Positions 7,485-15,624 of a stretch of 34,778 nt of DNA are shown piece after piece. The first letter of the stretch is position 1. Each line of letters opens with the position of its first letter. Source of the stretch: Arthrobacter sp. Leaf69 (GTDB lineage: Bacteria > Actinomycetota > Actinomycetes > Actinomycetales > Micrococcaceae); the NCBI RefSeq assembly GCF_001422645.1, contig NZ_LMLR01000013.1, positions 351,699 through 386,476 of the forward strand, given 5' to 3'. The notes beneath the pieces were generated by a model. The model did not search any database, was not told where the DNA came from, and saw only the letters and a program-made list of their open reading frames with translations. Position numbers and translations under genes: made by a program.

Positions 7485-8663
7485 TTGGCGATTGAGGTTG
7501 TTTTGGATGGAGAGACCGTCCCGGTTGACGAGGCGGTGTTCAGGTTGCTGCTCGACAATTCCGTGGCGGGAACCTATAAGGGCTATGAGAATGCGCTCGG
7601 ATCGCACCGAATAAAGTTCTCCGACCTCGTGTCGCTTGCGGAGAAAGGCGACATCCCATACTCCCTGTTCTTCGCACCGTTTGCGCTGGTGCAGGAGCAG
7701 GTAAAGAAGAAGAATGAGAAGTTGCTTGCGGGACTCGGCAAAGACACGTTCTCGATAGGGTCGCGCTCGAAGGTGGAGCTGCGGGACGTCGAACTTATCG
7801 TCAAGGACCTGATCCGAAAACAGCACCTCGTCCGGAAGCACGATAAGTCGCTCCAGCGGAACAAGATTGTGGGCGTGCTCCGTGATGACGGGTCATCCAT
7901 CGATGCCGACGCAGCACGGCTCATGTCGGCCATAGGCCTTTCGCACGAGGCGGTCCGTGCGTGCAAGACCAAGGAGAAGGCGCTCGATCTCATGATTGAT
8001 CGTCTCGAAGCCAACCAGGTTTTGGTGTCGCGAAGTGTCCAGCACTACATGCCGCAGCGCTTGACGCACGTGAAGTTCAGTGGCATGACGATCCGAGACA
8101 ACAAGGTCCCGTTTATCTTTCTGGCAGGAGGAGACCACGGGGACGACCAGGAGCCGGCCGGTCGGACCATCTTCACGCTGGCGCTGATGACGGTGCTCGT
8201 GGCCCGAAGAATATTCGCTCCAATGACCTGGGACGGCGGCAGCGTTCAGACGGATCCCGGGCGGGAGTACGATATCGCTGGTGCAATGCTGATGCCATGC
8301 GACCGGTTTAAGGCGATCCGACCCACGTCGCTCGATGACATGAGGATCGCGTCGGACGCATTCAAGGTCACTGCGAGCGCCGTAACGGTGCGCGCGATGA
8401 GGCTGGGAATGATCAATGCTGAGACCACGAGCAACTACCTCGCGCAGTTGCGGGAGGAGTTCCGGAGCCGCCCCAAGGGCGGTCCTCGGAGCCCGATTCA
8501 CCCTGAGAATGCCGTTCGGAAGTACAACGGGAGGGAACTCAGCCGGAGGATGCTGCACGCGCTTGATAACCAGAGCATCTCACCAGGCGAGTTCTGCCGT
8601 GCAGTCTGTTTGAACCACCTCAAGCCAACTCAGATCGATGACCTCAGGCGGGCTCTCGGATGA
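7485..8663 (+). CDS. ImmA/IrrE-family protein lacking HExxH; putative antitoxin
   Basis: 392 aa from TTG at 7485 after AAGGGGGAG. Residues 41-66 (HRIKFSDLVSLAEKGDIPYS, LFFAP) match the XRE-like segment in front of ImmA/IrrE domains (usual form ..LEKLAKATGVPFGYLFLP). Residues 197-240 follow the metallopeptidase core: FSGMTIRDNKVPFIFLAGGD, then RTIFTLALMTVLVARR. In active members FTLA is followed by HELGH; here it is LMTVL, so both zinc histidines and the catalytic Glu are gone. The later E..A...LMP element (Glu261, 269-271) and the C-terminal helical part (SLDDMRIASDAFKVTASAVT) remain. The stop overlaps the ATG of the PIN gene (ATGA), showing translational coupling. A non-catalytic antitoxin role is inferred. 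Confidence 0.75.
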   Translation: MAIEVVLDGETVPVDEAVFRLLLDNSVAGTYKGYENALGSHRIKFSDLVSLAEKGDIPYSLFFAPFALVQEQVKKKNEKLLAGLGKDTFSIGSRSKVELRDVELIVKDLIRKQHLVRKHDKSLQRNKIVGVLRDDGSSIDADAARLMSAIGLSHEAVRACKTKEKALDLMIDRLEANQVLVSRSVQHYMPQRLTHVKFSGMTIRDNKVPFIFLAGGDHGDDQEPAGRTIFTLALMTVLVARRIFAPMTWDGGSVQTDPGREYDIAGAMLMPCDRFKAIRPTSLDDMRIASDAFKVTASAVTVRAMRLGMINAETTSNYLAQLREEFRSRPKGGPRSPIHPENAVRKYNGRELSRRMLHALDNQSISPGEFCRAVCLNHLKPTQIDDLRRALG

Positions 8664-9136
8664 GCGACTTCGGGCGACGGTACGTCGTCGACACAAACGC
8701 GCTCAGTCAGCTTGGAAGAAGGCGACGAGCGAGCGAGTACTTTCTGGAGAGCGCCGTCATACCGGAGGCTGTACTGCACGAGGCCAAGGGCTTTCCAGAC
8801 ATCACATCGCTGCGCGACAACGTCCACCCGACGACGCCAAGGGTGCTCCAGCTGCTGGTCGAGGTCATGGCCACAGTGCCGGACACTGACACCCGGCTCG
8901 TCAACCTCTACGCCAACCTAGGTAACGCCGACCCGCTGGTCGTCGCATGCGCCCTCGAGGGCCAAGAGCACGACACCCAATACCTCATGGCCCCGGAGTG
9001 GTTCGTCGTCACTGGGGACGCGGCAGTCCGCGACAAGGCGGAGGAGTTCGGACTGAAGGTGCTCAGCAACTCTCAGTTCGCAGCGCTCATCGACGGAGCT
9101 GGGGCTGAACAGGAAGGATCGCGCGGCGGTGGATGA
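8660..9136 (+). CDS. PIN-domain RNase, putative toxin (VapC/DUF4411-like)
   Basis: 158 aa; its ATG overlaps the stop of the ImmA/IrrE-type gene. The PIN acidic set is visible: Asp11 in YVVDTNAL, Glu36 or Glu41 in IPEAVLHEA, Asp91 in GNADPLVVACAL, and Asp120 in FVVTGDAAVRDKAEEFGLKV. PIN toxins cut RNA using Mg2+ held by these residues. The length is slightly above a typical VapC (about 130). PIN-like proteins of the DUF4411 type are known to sit next to HTH-ImmA/IrrE proteins, which fits this pair. The final about 12 residues are loose and charged. The acidic residues look intact, so the protein is expected to be active. Confidence 0.8.
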   Translation: MSDFGRRYVVDTNALSQLGRRRRASEYFLESAVIPEAVLHEAKGFPDITSLRDNVHPTTPRVLQLLVEVMATVPDTDTRLVNLYANLGNADPLVVACALEGQEHDTQYLMAPEWFVVTGDAAVRDKAEEFGLKVLSNSQFAALIDGAGAEQEGSRGGG

Positions 9137-9340
9137 CGGACTGCAATCAGCCGCGGGATTTTGCGGCGATGAGTCTTCACGCGCGAAGATGCGCTCATTG
9201 GTGAGTTGCCCGCGAACCTTTAAAGGTGTCACGGAAGTTTGAACCCAGCAGAAGCAGGCGGACGCCGCAGGCTTCATATGCGGGATTCGTGGGGGCTCCC
9301 TTCAGCCGGCCTTGAGGGTGAAACGAAAGTCGTCGCAGAC

Positions 9341-9769
9341 TTATACCAACAGGCTTGCTTCGACGACTTTCGCGGTGTCGACGAATTGTTCGAAGCGGAC
9401 GATGAGTCCGCCGCGGACGATGAAATGGTGGGCCACCCGGACGTTCAATGGGTTCCCGGTTGCCCGGTGCGTGGCGGTGTACCTGGCGAGGACCACTACG
9501 TTTTCACCTTCGACGATGTATGTGTCGTCGTGGGCTGCCCAGCCGTCCCAGTCCCGGCCGAGAATTTCCATGACATTGGACGTGACCCCGTCGGGGGTGC
9601 GGTAGGTCCCTGCGAGGGGGAAGCCGGCCATCTCAGTCCATTCAACATCCGGGGCCATCGTGGCGCGGAGCGCTTCGAGGTCACCTGCTGCTGATGCCAG
9701 ATACTGCCGGCGGACGACATCGCGCGGCGAGGTTGAGCGGGCAAGTTCGGTGTAGTCACTCAGCCCCAT
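9341..9769 (-). CDS. SnoaL-like (NTF2-fold) protein
   Basis: 142 aa. The pattern VVRRQYLASAAGDLEALRAT, MAPDVEWTEMAGFPLAGTYR and the C-terminal HHFIVRGGLIVRFEQFVDT are typical of the SnoaL-like subgroup of the NTF2 fold (cone-shaped alpha/beta barrel with a hydrophobic pocket). Members include polyketide cyclases, hydratases, isomerases and many proteins of unknown substrate. Its ATG at 9769 overlaps the end of the MBL-fold gene by 10 bp, so the two are translationally coupled and probably act on the same compound. Soluble, no signal peptide. Confidence 0.8.
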   Translation of the reverse strand: MGLSDYTELARSTSPRDVVRRQYLASAAGDLEALRATMAPDVEWTEMAGFPLAGTYRTPDGVTSNVMEILGRDWDGWAAHDDTYIVEGENVVVLARYTATHRATGNPLNVRVAHHFIVRGGLIVRFEQFVDTAKVVEASLLV

Positions 9770-10566
9770 GTCATTTCCCCCTTGGCGACCTTGGGTCCGA
9801 TTTGTGCCGCGATCAACATCCCGGAGTTTGGGTAGCTTTCGATCAGGGCAGCCGTAACAGCCGCGGCATTTGCTGAGCGGGCGAGGATCCGTTCGAATTC
9901 CTGGAGGTAGGACCGTGTGTAGTCGATGGCTGTGGAATCGTTGGCCGTTCCCGGCAGCCGGTGGCCTGCGATGACGAGATCCGGGTTGAGGGCCCGCATC
10001 TGGTCAAGGAGTTCGATCCAAGCCGAGCGCTGTTCGGGGGTGGCCGTGTCTGCGGTCCAGACGTGTTCTTCCTGGAAGACAAGGACTCCACCGACGACTG
10101 CATTCTGATCGACGTTGTAGAGGTAGTGCCTGTCAGGTAGCAGGTCAGAGCCGCCTCGGAGTTCGAAGCGGCACCCGTCGAGTTCGATCGCGTCTGCACT
10201 CAGGGGCGCGATCGTTGCCAAGCGGGTCGGAAGGTTGGCACCCAGTGCTGCCCACGCCTGGAGTTTGCCTTCGTAGGTTGCCTGGATGTGCTCGATGACG
10301 ATCGGTGTCGCCAGGACTGTGGCATTTGGGAACGCATCGACGATGACTTCCAGGCCGAAGTAGTAGTCAGGGTCAGCGTGGCTGATGAAAACGGTGTCCA
10401 GTTCTTTACCGGAGTCCAGGATGGCCGCGACGAGACGATGACCGTCGGCCCGGGTGAAGCCGGCGTCCACGAGGAGGGCCTTTGACGGGCCGGTGATCAA
10501 TGTTGCTGACTTGTTGGGTGAACCTGCGGGAAAGTCGAGATCAAAGACCTCAAAATGCAGCGACAT
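9760..10566 (-). CDS. MBL-fold metallo-hydrolase with atypical metal motif
   Basis: 268 aa from ATG at 10566, chosen because GAGAAAGG lies just upstream; an in-frame start at 10626 would add 20 residues. The beta-lactamase fold is seen in ATLITGPSKALLVDAGFTRA and VFISHADPDYYFGLE (62-73). The standard HxHxDH motif reads HADPDY here, so the second and third positions are Asp and Tyr; Asp67 is kept. IAGHRLPG supplies a later metal-site His. Substrate unknown. It belongs to the MarR-controlled operon and overlaps the SnoaL-like gene downstream. Confidence 0.8.
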   Translation of the reverse strand: MSLHFEVFDLDFPAGSPNKSATLITGPSKALLVDAGFTRADGHRLVAAILDSGKELDTVFISHADPDYYFGLEVIVDAFPNATVLATPIVIEHIQATYEGKLQAWAALGANLPTRLATIAPLSADAIELDGCRFELRGGSDLLPDRHYLYNVDQNAVVGGVLVFQEEHVWTADTATPEQRSAWIELLDQMRALNPDLVIAGHRLPGTANDSTAIDYTRSYLQEFERILARSANAAAVTAALIESYPNSGMLIAAQIGPKVAKGEMTWG

Positions 10567-10637
10567 GCTCGTGAACCTTTCTCGGATGCCCCGGAGTGTC
10601 CGAAGCGAGTCGCGCAGTACGCTCACTCAAATCCAAC

Positions 10638-10659
10638 AATAGCTGACTAGTCAGCTATT
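10638..10659. promoter_or_regulatory. Perfect 22-bp palindrome, probable MarR operator
   Basis: AATAGCTGACT followed directly by its exact reverse complement AGTCAGCTATT. It lies between the marR-type gene and the MBL-fold gene, 72 bp before the chosen MBL start. MarR-family proteins bind such 16-22 bp palindromes as dimers. This would give repression of the MBL-SnoaL operon, released by a small ligand. Confidence 0.65.
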
Positions 10660-10682
10660 CCCTAGGGGTGTAACCCGTTCGA

Positions 10683-11177
10683 TCATGGCATGATCGGCAG
10701 GTGCTGTGCAGCGTTTTTGCTGATCTTCTTCACGGCCTCCGAGAGCACCTCGGCTTCTGCGGGTGAGAGCAGGTCGAGCATGTACCGTTCAATTTTTTCC
10801 ACGTGGCGGGTGCTTGCCCGGAGGAGGACGTCTTCGCCATGTGTGGTGAGGCGGATGAGCTGGACCCGGCCATCGACAGCAGAGCTCTCTCGTTCAATAA
10901 GGCCCAGCGCTGACGCCCTCTGCACCAGTCGGGTGGCTCCGCCGGACGTCAATACCCGCGCCTGCGCGATGTCACGTACTGGAATTCCCTCGTTGCCGCC
11001 CCTTGCGGCCAGGAGGAGAAGTTCAAAGAGTGAATGACTGAGCCCGAACTCCTGTTCCAGGGCGCGGCCGAGGAGAAACTCCAGCCGGTTCGCCGCACCC
11101 AGTAGGCGCCCGAAGACCAAGATGCGATGATCGTTGGCAGCCTCTTGGCCTGATCCAAATTCCGTTGCATTGTTCAC
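10683..11177 (-). CDS. MarR-family transcriptional regulator
   Basis: 164 aa. The MarR winged helix-turn-helix is clear: RLEFLLGRALEQEFGLSHSL (dimer helices), FELLLLAARGGNEGIPVRDI, the recognition helix region TSGGATRLVQRASALGLIER, and the wing ESSAVDGRVQLIRLTTHGED. It lies directly upstream of the MBL-SnoaL operon on the same strand, with the palindromic operator between them, so it probably controls that operon. The ligand is unknown; MarR proteins usually respond to phenolic compounds or oxidants. Confidence 0.88.
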   Translation of the reverse strand: MNNATEFGSGQEAANDHRILVFGRLLGAANRLEFLLGRALEQEFGLSHSLFELLLLAARGGNEGIPVRDIAQARVLTSGGATRLVQRASALGLIERESSAVDGRVQLIRLTTHGEDVLLRASTRHVEKIERYMLDLLSPAEAEVLSEAVKKISKNAAQHLPIMP

Positions 11178-11391
11178 GGTCCAACACTAAGCGGAACCAA
11201 TGGGGTGTCGCTTGCCCCTTCTTGGAAGTTGGTTCACAGATAGGGCGCCGTGTCGCTGACCAGGGGCATGGGACCCCCGTAGCCCGTTTTGCCACCGGCA
11301 CAAAAGCTGGCCATCTGGAGGCCTATCAGCGGGCCTGGCCGGAGGGTCGAATCGAGCCGGCGGTATCGTGGTGGACAGCTTGGCGGCAGAC

Positions 11392-12222
11392 TTAGCGGGA
11401 GAGCCATCCCCCGTCGACGTTAATGACGGTTCCCGATAGATAGGTGGAGGCCGCGGACGCGAGGTAGACCGCGGCGCCGCCGATTTCGTCGGGTTGTCCC
11501 CAGCGGCCTATAGGCATGCGGCTGCGCATGGCTTGGTACCTTGCGGGGTCTTCGCGGTGGGCTGCAGTGAGTTCTGTTTCCATGTATCCGGGCGCAATTC
11601 CGTTGACTCTGATTCCATGGGGGGCCCACTCGTTGGCGAGGGCACGGGTCACTCCCAGGAGTCCGTGTTTGGATGCCGCGTAGGAGGGTACTTCGACGCC
11701 TCCTTGGAAGGCATTGATGGAGAGGATGTTGATGATGCTGCCAGGCTGGTCATCGCCGAGCAGGGAGCGGGTGAACGCTTGGGAGAGCACGAAAGGTGTA
11801 GTCAGGTTCAAACCGATCACGGATTCCCAGTCTTCGAGGGTTGTCGTGAGCGCAGGTCCGCGCCGGATCAGCCCGGCGTTGTTGACGAGAATGTCGGGCC
11901 CTCTTCCGGTTTCCTTGGCCCAGGTGATGATTTCAGCGGCCTGTTCCGGTGAGAGAGCGGCGAGATTCTGCGACCGTATCCGGCATTTCACGCCGTGCGC
12001 TTCCAGTTCGTCCTTGAAGTCGTTCAGAGGCGAGAGGTCCAGCGCTATGACTTCTGCTCCGGCAAGTCCCAGGGCAGTGGCGACCGCACGGCCCAGTCCT
12101 CTGCCGGCGCCTGTGACGAGTGCGGTTTTGCCGTGTAGGGAGAAGGGGTTCGTCGCGAGTGGCTGTCCGGCCGCAAGGGTTGCGGTGTTTCCCGTTGCTG
12201 AACCGGTTCCGGCGGGCTTCAT
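11392..12222 (-). CDS. KduD-like short-chain dehydrogenase/reductase
   Basis: 276 aa. It has the SDR Rossmann motif TGAGRGLG, NNAG (NILVNNAGL form), the catalytic Ser of ILSINAF and YAASK (Tyr and Lys of the active site). The C-terminus MPIGRWGQPDEIGGAAVYLA, STYLSGTVINVDGGWLSR matches the KduD type (2-dehydro-3-deoxy-D-gluconate 5-dehydrogenase / 2-deoxy-D-gluconate 3-dehydrogenase), an NAD(P)-dependent sugar-acid oxidoreductase. The N-terminus has an extra about 25 residues before the fold. Its ATG overlaps the stop of the transporter gene (ATGA), so it is the last gene of the LacI-linked operon. The exact substrate cannot be read from sequence. Confidence 0.85.
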   Translation of the reverse strand: MKPAGTGSATGNTATLAAGQPLATNPFSLHGKTALVTGAGRGLGRAVATALGLAGAEVIALDLSPLNDFKDELEAHGVKCRIRSQNLAALSPEQAAEIITWAKETGRGPDILVNNAGLIRRGPALTTTLEDWESVIGLNLTTPFVLSQAFTRSLLGDDQPGSIINILSINAFQGGVEVPSYAASKHGLLGVTRALANEWAPHGIRVNGIAPGYMETELTAAHREDPARYQAMRSRMPIGRWGQPDEIGGAAVYLASAASTYLSGTVINVDGGWLSR

Positions 12223-13571
12223 TTCGTGGTCTCCTGTTCGAGTACGCGGTCGTGCCGCAGTGATGATTTGGCGGTTTCCTTTGCCACAAGTGCTGCAATA
12301 AAGGTGATCGTTGCCGCTATGCCGAGGTAGATGCTGACACCGAGGGTGTTTTTCTGGTCCACGCTGCCGAGAATGGCGATGGAGATGAGGGGTGCAAGCC
12401 CGCCGGCGAAGACCGATGCCAGCTGGTAGCCGAGGGAGGCGCCGCTGTAGCGGACGCTGGTGCCGAACAGTTCAGAGAAGAACGCTGCCTGGGGAGCGTA
12501 CATGAACGTGGTGCAGACGAGGCCGACGACGATGGCAAGGATAATAAGTCCGTCATTACGGGTGTCGATGAGCGGGAAAAAGACGAAACCCCAAAGACCC
12601 GTGCCTGCCGCGCCGGCCAGGTAGAGGGGCCGGCGGCCCACGCGGTCGGAGAAGGATCCGATGATCGGAGTGAGCACGAACTGGGCCACAGAGCCGATCA
12701 GCACGCCGGCGATAGCGACGTCCTTGCGCATTCCCAGATACGTGACCATGTAGGTAATGACGACAATACTGAAAATGTAGTAGGCGATGTTTTCGGCCAA
12801 ACGCATGCCCATGGCAATGGCAACCTCACGCGGGTATTTGCGCAGGACCTCGAAGATTGGGGCCTTGGCCTTCTCGCGCATGGATGCGGCCTTCTTGGCT
12901 TCGGCAAAGACGGGGGACTCCTCGATACTCAGGCGAACCCAGAGCCCGACAAGCACCAGCAAGGCGCTCAGGAGGAAGGGGATGCGCCAGCCCCACGCCA
13001 AGAAATCGCTGTCTGACTGCACTGCGGCCAGCACCCACAGCACGACTGCGGCCATCAGGTTGCCCAGCGGTACGCCGGCCTGGACCCATGAGGACCAGAA
13101 TCCGCGGTGCCGGTCGTCGCCGTGTTCGGCGGCCATGAGGACAGCGCCGCCCCATTCACCGCCCACTGCGAAGCCTTGGAGCAACCGGCAGAAGACGAGA
13201 AGCAGTGGAGCGGCAACTCCGATCATGGCGTAGGTGGGCAGCAGGCCGATGGCGAAAGTGGCCGCTCCCATGAGCACCAGGCTGATGACGAGCATCTTCT
13301 TGCGGCTTACACGATCTCCGAAGTGACCGAAGATGATGCCGCCCAGGGGCCGGGCGACGAAGCCGACAGCATAGGTGCCGAAGGCCAGAAGCACTCCGGT
13401 TGCCGGGTCCTGGCTGGGAAAGAATACCGCTCCGAAGACCAGCGCTGCGGCTGATCCGTAGAGGAAGAAGTCATACCATTCGATGGCCGTGCCGATGAGG
13501 CTGGCAAATACGACCTTGCGGATCGGTGTCCGTGCGAGGGTGACGGACGTCTGGGTGTGTGCGTTAACCAT
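12219..13571 (-). CDS. MFS transporter, metabolite:H+ symporter (MHS) type
   Basis: 450 aa from ATG at 13571, with a GGAG site 6-10 bases upstream. It has about twelve hydrophobic segments. Diagnostic MHS-family stretches are ASLIGTAIEWYDFFLYGSAA at the first helix, FARPLGG-type VARPLGGIIFGHFGDRVSRK with the MFS loop 2-3 motif, and RLLQGFAVGGEWGGAVLMAA. Known members carry organic acids and similar compounds (shikimate, alpha-ketoglutarate, proline/betaine) with protons across the inner membrane. It is flanked by dehydrogenase genes and overlaps the SDR gene, so it probably imports the substrate of this pathway. Confidence 0.88.
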   Translation of the reverse strand: MVNAHTQTSVTLARTPIRKVVFASLIGTAIEWYDFFLYGSAAALVFGAVFFPSQDPATGVLLAFGTYAVGFVARPLGGIIFGHFGDRVSRKKMLVISLVLMGAATFAIGLLPTYAMIGVAAPLLLVFCRLLQGFAVGGEWGGAVLMAAEHGDDRHRGFWSSWVQAGVPLGNLMAAVVLWVLAAVQSDSDFLAWGWRIPFLLSALLVLVGLWVRLSIEESPVFAEAKKAASMREKAKAPIFEVLRKYPREVAIAMGMRLAENIAYYIFSIVVITYMVTYLGMRKDVAIAGVLIGSVAQFVLTPIIGSFSDRVGRRPLYLAGAAGTGLWGFVFFPLIDTRNDGLIILAIVVGLVCTTFMYAPQAAFFSELFGTSVRYSGASLGYQLASVFAGGLAPLISIAILGSVDQKNTLGVSIYLGIAATITFIAALVAKETAKSSLRHDRVLEQETTK

Positions 13572-13645
13572 GGGGGTCTCCGTTGGATGTGTCACGATGC
13601 TTGATGATGGCGTCTGGTTACGGTCAGCGTTGACCTGCAGGCGCT

Positions 13646-14647
13646 TTAGGGAAGGAGCACGACCTTGACGGCTTCGGCGTCGGCTGCCGCTTGGAGTGCG
13701 CGAGTGCCTTCGGTCAGAGGGAAGGTAGTCACCAGCGACGCCCACATGTCAGGCGCTGCCTCCAGCGCTGTCAGCGCGTTGCGGTAGTCGAGGGCGACTG
13801 AGCCGTAGCTCCCGACAAGTTGGATCTCGTTCCTGGCCAGCACATTGATGTCTACGGCCGGGATCGACGGGAACAGGCCGGCGACGACGATGGTTCCGCC
13901 CGGGCCGATATTTGCCACCGCAGATGACAATGCCTGGGCCGCGCCCGATGCTTCCAGCCACCCGTGCAGCCCTGCCGGGGTCACGTCCTCTGCCTGGATG
14001 GTTTCCAGACCAAGTAGCCGGGCCAGGGGCAGGCGATGCTCTTCGTCGCGTGCTGCGCCGAGGAGCGTAACCCGATGCCCGCGCTGTTTCAGGAGCAACG
14101 CGGCCATGAGGCCGATCGGCCCGGGACCGCTGACGATGACACGGGCCTGGGCCGGTATCGATTGCTCCAGGCGTGTCACCGCGCGCAGGGCCACGGACAG
14201 CGGCTCCGTGAGGGCGAGAACCGCAGCGGGCAGCTCATTGTTCACCGGCACGGCGCGGTATTCAGGGATGGAGAAGAGATCTGCGGCGGCTCCGTCAAAG
14301 GAGAGCCCCAGCACGGTTCGGTCCAGGCAAAGTTGACGAGTTCCTCGACGGCACAGATCGCAGGATCCGCAGCCATCGATGGCAATGGGCACAATGCGTT
14401 GACCGATCCATTGGCTGCCCGTTCCCGCTCCGGTACCTACAACGACGCCGACCGCTTCATGACCCAGTGTCACCGGGCAATGGACCCATTCGTAACCCGT
14501 GTCCTGACGCCATGCATGCACATCGCTGCCGCAGAGGCCGCAGGCCAGTGTCTGGACAAGGAGCTCTCCGGGAGCCGGGTCGGGCTTGGGATGCTCCTGC
14601 ACCCGCACGTCTTTCGGTGAGGTGCTTTGTTTTCTAAGGGCTTTCAC
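13646..14647 (-). CDS. Zinc-dependent alcohol dehydrogenase (MDR superfamily)
   Basis: 333 aa from GTG at 14647. Catalytic zinc ligands are seen in CGLCGSD (36-42) and GHE (63-65). The structural zinc lobe is GCGSCDLCRRGTRQLC. The nucleotide-binding segment is VIVSGPGPIGLMAALLLKQR. It belongs with sorbitol/threonine dehydrogenase-like enzymes that oxidise polyols or hydroxy acids using NAD(P). A seven-codon frame ends 2 bp before the start (see 14650-14673). It is downstream of the cupin gene and upstream of the transporter, all on one strand. Confidence 0.87.
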   Translation of the reverse strand: MKALRKQSTSPKDVRVQEHPKPDPAPGELLVQTLACGLCGSDVHAWRQDTGYEWVHCPVTLGHEAVGVVVGTGAGTGSQWIGQRIVPIAIDGCGSCDLCRRGTRQLCLDRTVLGLSFDGAAADLFSIPEYRAVPVNNELPAAVLALTEPLSVALRAVTRLEQSIPAQARVIVSGPGPIGLMAALLLKQRGHRVTLLGAARDEEHRLPLARLLGLETIQAEDVTPAGLHGWLEASGAAQALSSAVANIGPGGTIVVAGLFPSIPAVDINVLARNEIQLVGSYGSVALDYRNALTALEAAPDMWASLVTTFPLTEGTRALQAAADAEAVKVVLLP

Positions 14648-14649
14648 GG

Positions 14650-14673
14650 TCAGCCCTGTACGAATTTGTTCAT
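14650..14673 (-). other. Leader mini-ORF (MNKFVQG) before the dehydrogenase
   Basis: ATG at 14673 has a strong AAGGAG site and reads MNKFVQG-stop; the TGA is two bases from the dehydrogenase GTG. The dehydrogenase has no other good ribosome site, so re-initiation after the leader is likely. Removing one base would fuse the two frames, so a frameshift in the native start is the alternative. The 18-bp site TTCTTCTCCTTCGAAGTT (14677-14694) is identical to the one before the cupin gene (15440-15457). The rest of 14674-14897 shows no gene. Confidence 0.4.
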
Positions 14674-14897
14674 CGGTTCTTCTCCTTCGAAGTTCCGCAG
14701 TCTGTGGTAACGGCTGGTCCGTCGGCGCCGGCAGTGCCGGGGCAGGTTGACAGCGTCATTGGTGTATCCGGATGCCGCCCGGTGCCGCTCCTGGCTGCAG
14801 TGGTCGCAGGAGCAGCACCGGACTCGGCCCCGGGTTGCGGCCAGCTTGTGGCGATTCCGGGAATCGCGGTCCGGCCCCCGAGGGGAGAGGAGGCCTC

Positions 14898-15440
14898 TTA
14901 GCGGATGAATTGATCGACGTAGTCGGCGCCAAGGCCTACTGCTTCGTAGTGTGCCCGGGCAAGGGCAATCTTGGTGAAGACATCCTCAATGCCGGTGGGG
15001 TTGCCGTCGGGATCCACGTAGATGTAGGTGCCGGTGACGTGGAACAGGGTGGCCATTTCCTCGACCCCGTCAGGGACGACGAGCGTGTGGATATCGCCCG
15101 GTGTTTCGAAGGCGTAAGTCCCTTCTTCGGCCCACCACTCGTGCTCCAGGTAGTGCCAGCGGCCCTTAAGGGTGATCGCGTGAACCGGCCCGGCGTGCCT
15201 GTGGCGGGAGAGGATCCCGGATTTGCGCACGCGCAGGATGTTCACGAAATATCCCTGGCTCGCCGAGAGAATCAGCGGGCGGAAGGACACGTCCTTGGAC
15301 TGGGGCACCCACAGGCGCTCGTCCGCGTCCAGGTCGAGAGCGCCGGGCACGATGACGTCATCGATGATGCCATAGGGCTGCTCGCCGCGGTAAGGAACGG
15401 CAGCCTCATCCATGGTTGCTTCAGCAGCATTCGCAGTCAT
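14898..15440 (-). CDS. Cupin dioxygenase, 2,4'-dihydroxyacetophenone dioxygenase-like
   Basis: 180 aa from ATG at 15440, chosen for the perfect AAGGAG eight bases upstream; an upstream extension would cover the operators. The family pattern is strong: DERLWVPQSKDVSFRPLILS, QGYFVNILRVRKSGILSRHR followed by HAGPVH (metal-binding His residues), KGRWHYLEHEWWAEEGTYAF, and GDIHTLVVPDGVEEM with a further His. The C-terminus ARAHYEAVGLGADYVDQFIR is typical. Family members bind Fe(II) in a beta-barrel and cleave C-C bonds or act on related carbonyl compounds. Here it is first in the LacI-linked operon. The true substrate is uncertain. Confidence 0.8.
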   Translation of the reverse strand: MTANAAEATMDEAAVPYRGEQPYGIIDDVIVPGALDLDADERLWVPQSKDVSFRPLILSASQGYFVNILRVRKSGILSRHRHAGPVHAITLKGRWHYLEHEWWAEEGTYAFETPGDIHTLVVPDGVEEMATLFHVTGTYIYVDPDGNPTGIEDVFTKIALARAHYEAVGLGADYVDQFIR

Positions 15441-15492
15441 TCTTCTCCTTCGAAGTTTAGGAACCGATGTGGATGTCACATCATTTGCGGAA

Positions 15493-15548
15493 CTGAATCG
15501 ATTAAGTTCGAACGTGGCCAAAACCAGGGTTCCTGAATCGATTAAGTT
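15493..15548. promoter_or_regulatory. Two identical operator-like sites for the LacI regulator
   Basis: CTGAATCGATTAAGTT occurs at 15493-15508 and again at 15533-15548, 40 bp apart. Each centres on a near-palindrome (TTAATCGATTCA) with the central CG typical of LacI/GalR operators. They lie between the LacI gene and the cupin gene, upstream of the operon. The 40-bp spacing (about four helical turns) would suit two bound dimers on the same face. Confidence 0.65.
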
Positions 15549-15624
15549 AAGTATTCATGCCGTCGGGCCGGTGCGCAAGAGCTTTGGAGGATTTTTTGTT
15601 GTCCGAGTCACATTCGGGGGTTGC

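Noticed and set aside
9137..9340. A regulatory RNA or terminator after the PIN gene
   Set aside because: Only weak inverted repeats (GAGTCTTC / GAAGATGCGCTC) without a stable stem or T-run.
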